Source: GSA-30 sp036568765
GTDB lineage: Bacteria; Pseudomonadota; Gammaproteobacteria; Xanthomonadales; Rhodanobacteraceae
Assembly (NCBI RefSeq): GCF_036568765.1
Contig: NZ_DATCRY010000305.1
Location: 1-16,351, forward strand
Length of the DNA stretch: 16,351 bases
Reading direction: 5' to 3'
Both the position numbers and the translations under genes were made by a program. Numbering within the stretch: position 1 is the first letter of the stretch; the number at the start of each line of letters is the position of its first letter. Shown here piece by piece: positions 13,138-16,351 of this stretch. Under the pieces are notes generated by a model, which did not search any database, had not been told where the DNA came from, and saw only the letters and a program-made list of their open reading frames with translations.

Positions 13138-14790
13138 ATGCATGACGCTGCCCTGATTCCCACCTTGGTCGGCGGCATCGTGCTGGCCTTCCTCTTCGCC
13201 GCCATCGCACATCGGCTGAAGCTGCCGATCCTGGCCGGCTATCTTTTTGCCGGCGTCGTCGCCGGGCCGTTCACGCCGGGCTTCGTCGCCGATGGGGCGA
13301 TTGCCCACGAGTTGGCCGAAGTCGGCGTGGTGCTGCTGATGTTCGGCGTCGGTCTGCATTTTTCCCTGAAAGACCTGCTCGCCGTCAAAGCGATCGCGAT
13401 TCCCGGCGCGCTCGGCCAGATGGCCGCAGCCACCGTCATGGGCCTTATCCTCGGCTGGGCACTGGATTGGCCGTTCGCGCAGAGCTTCGTCTTCGGTCTG
13501 GCCTTGTCGGTTGCCAGTACCGTAGTACTGCTACGAGCGTTGGGTGAGCGGCACTTGATGGAAACCGGTCGTGGCCGGCTGGCCGTAGGCTGGCTGATCG
13601 TGGAAGACCTGGCCATGGTGCTGGCGCTGGTCTTGCTTCCTGCGATCGGTGGCGCCATCAGTCAGGGCGAGTCGTTGTCGCCGCTCGTCTTGCTGAAGAC
13701 TGTTGGCCTGACGCTGGGCAAGGTGGCGCTATTTATCGTGTTGATGCTGGTGGTGGGCAAGCGCTTGATCCCCTGGCTGCTCAAGACGGTAGCGCATTCG
13801 GGATCGCGGGAGCTGTTCCGGCTCGCGGTGCTGGCGGTGGCTCTGGGTGTGGCCTTCGGTGCGGCTGGGCTGTTCGGTGTCTCGTTCGAGCTGGGTGCGT
13901 TTTTTGCCGGCATGATGATGGCCGAGTCCAAGTTGTCGCACGATGCGGCGGAGGAGACGCTGCCATTGCGCGACGCGTTCGCCGTACTGTTCTTCGTTTC
14001 GATCGGCATGCTGTTCAACTACCGCGTGCTGTTCGATCAGCCGTTGGCGGTGCTGGCCGCGCTTGGCATCATCGTGATCGGCAAGTCCGCCGCGGCGTTC
14101 GGCGTCGTGCTGGCTTTCCGCAAGCCTCTGCGCACGGCACTGACGCTTGCGGTCAGCCTGGCCCAGATCGGCGAGTTCTCCTTCATCCTGATCGGCCTGG
14201 GCGTCAGCCAGAACATGGTCACCCGTGAAGCGCAGGACGTGCTGCTGGCTGCGGCGATCATCTCGATCCTGCTCAATCCGTTCCTCTTCAAGTGGCTCGA
14301 TCGGTATCTGGCGGCGCGTGAGCAGGCGGAACCGGCCACCACTGACGCCATAGCGGAAACGCCGGCGTTGGTGCCTACGTTGCTCCAAGGGCATATGATC
14401 GTCGCCGGATACGGTAGCCTCGGCCAGTTATTGGGCGAGCGCATTCGTGCGCGCGGCGAACCGCTGCTCGTCCTCGAAGAGGGCGAGGACCGGCTGGAGC
14501 TTCTTCATGCCAGTGGCATCGAGGTGCTTGCCGGCAATGCTTCGCACGACGATGTGCTTGAAGCCGCCGGACTCGAGCGTGCCAAGGCCTTGTTCGTCAC
14601 CTTGCCAGACGCTTTCGAAAGCGGCGAGGTCATTCACGTCGCACGGCGCCTGAATCCTGGTTTGCGGATCGTCGCGCGTGCCGACTCGGCCGAGTGCCTG
14701 GCTCATCTGCAGGCGCAGGGAGCCGACGCGGTGTTGCAGATGGAGCCGGAACTGGCACGGGTCATGATCGAGCAGCTTGCTCCGGCGTAA
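13138..14790 (+). CDS. YbaL/KefB-type monovalent cation:proton antiporter (CPA2) with RCK NAD-binding domain
   Basis: This 550-residue inner-membrane protein resembles E. coli YbaL (558 residues) and the Kef K+ efflux systems. Residues 1-390 form a CPA2 membrane domain with about 12 hydrophobic segments. It includes KLPILAGYLFAGVVAGPFTP (28-47), ELAEVGVVLLMFGVGLHFS (58-76), the ion-site region GWLIVEDLAMVLAL (151-164), SFELGAFFAGMMMAES (249-264) and LAQIGEFSFIL (341-351). Residues about 418-545 form an RCK_N Rossmann domain starting MIVAGYGSLGQLLGERI (420-436), which binds a nucleotide to gate transport. ATG at 13138 is chosen because AAGGA (13125-13129) lies 8 nt upstream; the frame is open ten codons earlier. 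Unlike KefB/KefC, no ancillary KefF/KefG gene is adjacent. The exact ion and regulator are unknown. Confidence 0.92.
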   Translation: MHDAALIPTLVGGIVLAFLFAAIAHRLKLPILAGYLFAGVVAGPFTPGFVADGAIAHELAEVGVVLLMFGVGLHFSLKDLLAVKAIAIPGALGQMAAATVMGLILGWALDWPFAQSFVFGLALSVASTVVLLRALGERHLMETGRGRLAVGWLIVEDLAMVLALVLLPAIGGAISQGESLSPLVLLKTVGLTLGKVALFIVLMLVVGKRLIPWLLKTVAHSGSRELFRLAVLAVALGVAFGAAGLFGVSFELGAFFAGMMMAESKLSHDAAEETLPLRDAFAVLFFVSIGMLFNYRVLFDQPLAVLAALGIIVIGKSAAAFGVVLAFRKPLRTALTLAVSLAQIGEFSFILIGLGVSQNMVTREAQDVLLAAAIISILLNPFLFKWLDRYLAAREQAEPATTDAIAETPALVPTLLQGHMIVAGYGSLGQLLGERIRARGEPLLVLEEGEDRLELLHASGIEVLAGNASHDDVLEAAGLERAKALFVTLPDAFESGEVIHVARRLNPGLRIVARADSAECLAHLQAQGADAVLQMEPELARVMIEQLAPA

Positions 14791-14806
14791 GTACGGTAAG
14801 AGCTTT

Positions 14807-15067
14807 TCAGCCCACCGACTGCCATCGCAATACGGGTGCCCCGTATGCCCGTGTGTGCTTCAACGCCAATGCCGGCATGTAACGCCACGCGCCGAGGTCT
14901 TCCGGCAGCCGGGCCTGTGGCCAGCCGTTACGTAGTGCCCTAATAGCTGCCTCGACCGATTCATGGCGGCCCAGTTCGCTCTCGCCATGCAAACTGCGCC
15001 AACGGCGACCATGTTGCACGATACGGAAAAGCCCGCTTTTTGAGGGGAAAATATATTGAGCTAGCAC
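14807..15067 (-). CDS. Small hypothetical protein, unrecognised
   Basis: This open frame of 86 codons converges on the antiporter gene with a 16-nt gap. The central segment FRIVQHGRRWRSLHGESELG then HESVEAAIRALRNGWP (residues about 14-50) looks like a genuine small alpha/beta domain: two strands, then a helix. The C-terminal part is rich in Arg, Trp and Pro. The start is uncertain: GTG at 15067 has no ribosome site, and a second GTG at 15019 would start directly at the domain. The upstream DNA is clearly AT-richer than the gene, so the first residues may not be coding. I do not recognise a named family. Coding status is supported by GC-rich codon use and the composition of the product only. 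Confidence 0.5.
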   Translation of the reverse strand: MLAQYIFPSKSGLFRIVQHGRRWRSLHGESELGRHESVEAAIRALRNGWPQARLPEDLGAWRYMPALALKHTRAYGAPVLRWQSVG

Positions 15068-15326
15068 AGCGTCTTATTCTTACTCGTCCAAGAGTCCTCT
15101 TACTCTACGAATCGCATGTGACCGGTTTGTCGGTAAAGGGTTACGTTTTGATGGCCGGCCGCCTGCTGTTCATGGAGCGCTTTGGGAACGCTATTGTCAT
15201 TTATGTGTGTATACATCCGTCTTAAATCGGTAACGCGTATGCGTGGAAAATCGCGCGAGGTTCATTAGGGGCCGTCACTGCGCAACTGCCAGTGGTATGG
15301 GCGGTCGCGTTTTCCGGAGACAGGGG
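15068..15326. other. AT-richer intergenic region before the phosphoesterase gene
   Basis: This 259-bp spacer has visibly lower GC than its neighbours, especially 15040-15240. It probably holds divergent promoters for the small minus-strand gene and the DUF1045 gene. TTGTCA (15194-15199) resembles a -35 box, and TTAAAT (15222-15227) a -10, but their spacing of 22 bp is too long. TGTATACA (15209-15216 region) is a small palindrome. A 61-codon frame across 15040-15225 has no ribosome site or recognisable product and I do not call it. No known RNA or mobile element is visible. Confidence 0.4.
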
Positions 15327-15986
15327 ATGCGCTACGCGATCTACTATTGTCCGCAGGCCGAAACAGAATTGGCGCACTTCGGCCATGCCTGGCTCGACCT
15401 CGACGCGCGCGTAACCGGCATCGGGCCCGATCGGCTGGACGAGCTTCTGCGCGATGCCCGTCGCTATGGTTGGCATGCGACCATCCGCGCGCCGTTCGAA
15501 TTGATGGCGAGCTACACCCTCAGCGATCTCTATCGCGCGGTGGGTTCGATAGCGCACACCATGCATGCTTTCGACATGCCGCTGCAGCTCGATTCGCTGG
15601 CTGGTTTCCTGGCGCTGCGCCCGGCAGGCACCAGCGGCCGTATCGATGCGCTGGCGGCCACTTGCTTGCAAGCCTTGCAGCCGCTGTGCGCACCTCTGGA
15701 CGAGGCGCACCGGCGCCAGCGTGCGCACGGCCTGGATCCTGTCGAGCGCGATCTGTTGCGCCGCTATGGTTATCCATATGTGCTGGATCGCTATCGCTTC
15801 CATATGACGCTCGCCGCGCCGGCGTCGCCCTCCGAAGAGCGCGCGCTATTGTCGGCGCTTCGCGCCCGGGGCCTGGAAACCGCTACCGCTCGCATCGACG
15901 CGCTGACGATCTGCCGCGAGCGCTATCCCGGTGGCGATTTCGAAGAGATCGAGCACATTCCCCTGACGATCAAGGAAGCGGCGTGA
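15327..15986 (+). CDS. DUF1045 family 2H phosphoesterase (phosphonate-metabolism associated)
   Basis: DUF1045 proteins belong to the 2H phosphoesterase superfamily, which opens cyclic phosphates, and are commonly encoded with phosphonate (C-P lyase) genes. The 219-residue product carries both catalytic HxT motifs, HAT in RRYGWHATIRAPFEL (residues 45-59) and HMT in YRFHMTLAAP (156-165). It also has the family's GFLALRPAG (93-101) and RRYGYPYVLD (145-154). ATG at 15327 is chosen because MRYAIYY is the typical family N-terminus and GGAGA (15316-15320) sits 6 nt upstream; the frame is open back to 15243. It overlaps the PhnN-like gene by GTGA. By context it may hydrolyse a ribose cyclic phosphate before the kinase step, in place of PhnP; this is inference. 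Confidence 0.9.
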   Translation: MRYAIYYCPQAETELAHFGHAWLDLDARVTGIGPDRLDELLRDARRYGWHATIRAPFELMASYTLSDLYRAVGSIAHTMHAFDMPLQLDSLAGFLALRPAGTSGRIDALAATCLQALQPLCAPLDEAHRRQRAHGLDPVERDLLRRYGYPYVLDRYRFHMTLAAPASPSEERALLSALRARGLETATARIDALTICRERYPGGDFEEIEHIPLTIKEAA

Positions 15987-16351
15987 GAAGCGGACAGTTG
16001 TATTACGTCATGGGCCCAGCGGGGGCGGGCAAGCTGAGCGTGCTCAATTGGGTGCGTGAACATGGTGTGCCTCTGGGCGTGGTCTGCGCGCAGCGGTACG
16101 CCACCGGGTTGACGACCGCTGGCCTGGAACAACATGTACTGCTTGGCGATGAGGAATTTGCTGCCCGGGAACAGCGTGGTCTGTTTGTGTTGACCTGGTC
16201 GCAAAGCGAACGGCGCTACGCGATCGGGCGCGAAGTGGAACACTGGATGCAGCGCGGCGCGGATGTATTGGTCAACGGTTCATGCAGTGCGTTGGCTTTG
16301 GCCCAGCACCGATTTCCGCATTTGCAGCCGGTAGTGATTACGGCGTGTCCC
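15983..16351 (+). CDS. phnN: PhnN-like ribose 1,5-bisphosphate phosphokinase, truncated by window end
   Basis: PhnN phosphorylates ribose 1,5-bisphosphate to PRPP at the end of the C-P lyase route. The 123 codons present start at GTG 15983 within the preceding stop (GTGA) and stay open to the edge. The N-terminus LYYVMGPAGAGKLS holds a P-loop (GPAGAGK). Further family-like segments are QRYATG, EQHVLLGDEEF, LTWSQSERRYAIGREVEHWM and ADVLVNGS, in the same order as in E. coli PhnN (HRYITR, ENHIALSEQEF, LSWHANGLYYGVGVEIDLWL, FDVLVNGSR). Several typical residues differ: Asp after GK is Leu, the Arg of YITR is Gly, the His of WHANG is Ser, and the Arg after NGS is Cys. Roughly the last third is beyond the window. 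Family membership is likely; activity on the same substrate is less certain. Confidence 0.82.
   Translation, partial: MRSGQLYYVMGPAGAGKLSVLNWVREHGVPLGVVCAQRYATGLTTAGLEQHVLLGDEEFAAREQRGLFVLTWSQSERRYAIGREVEHWMQRGADVLVNGSCSALALAQHRFPHLQPVVITACP

Noticed and set aside
15040..15225. 61-codon plus-strand frame in the AT-richer spacer
   Set aside because: No ribosome site, non-ATG start overlapping the small minus-strand gene, and no recognisable product; a hydrophobic stretch alone is not enough.

Overview
The window is a GC-rich stretch of a gammaproteobacterial chromosome. Its closest fit is the Xanthomonadales/Lysobacterales (Xanthomonadaceae or Rhodanobacteraceae such as Dyella, Rhodanobacter or Luteibacter). 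That placement is an inference from gene content (purM, DUF2066, PerM-like permease and hda in a row; trmJ facing suhB; DUF47 with a PiT transporter) and from the REP-type hairpins between genes. Most genes are chromosomal core genes. I see no transposase, integrase, phage gene, CRISPR array, tRNA or rRNA.

Left part (1-6157): a 3'-truncated purM on the minus strand diverges from a plus-strand run of a secreted DUF2066 protein, an AI-2E/PerM-type membrane protein and hda. The last two overlap by ATGA. A 277-bp spacer with three hairpins separates hda from the convergent suhB. suhB in turn diverges from trmJ, with a good extended -10 promoter candidate for suhB between them.

Middle part (6154-10111): trmJ converges on exoD, and their stop codons share the palindrome CTAG. 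exoD follows a CNNM/CorC-type transport protein on the minus strand as a probable two-gene unit. The CorC-type gene diverges from a phosphate module of a DUF47 (PhoU-like) protein and a PiT permease, with a possible Pho box upstream.

Right part (10112-16351): a 136-bp element with matching ends and internal hairpins lies between pit and a small CesT/YbjN-like protein gene. Next come an alkyltransferase-like protein (Trp in place of the methyl-accepting Cys), recQ, a YbaL/KefB-type cation:proton antiporter, and a small unrecognised minus-strand gene beside an AT-richer spacer. The window ends with a DUF1045 2H-phosphoesterase overlapping the start of a PhnN-like kinase that runs off the edge.

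The best candidate for unusual biology is this last pair. It resembles the end of the phosphonate/PRPP salvage pathway, but no other phosphonate gene is visible here and the kinase lacks several residues typical of PhnN.
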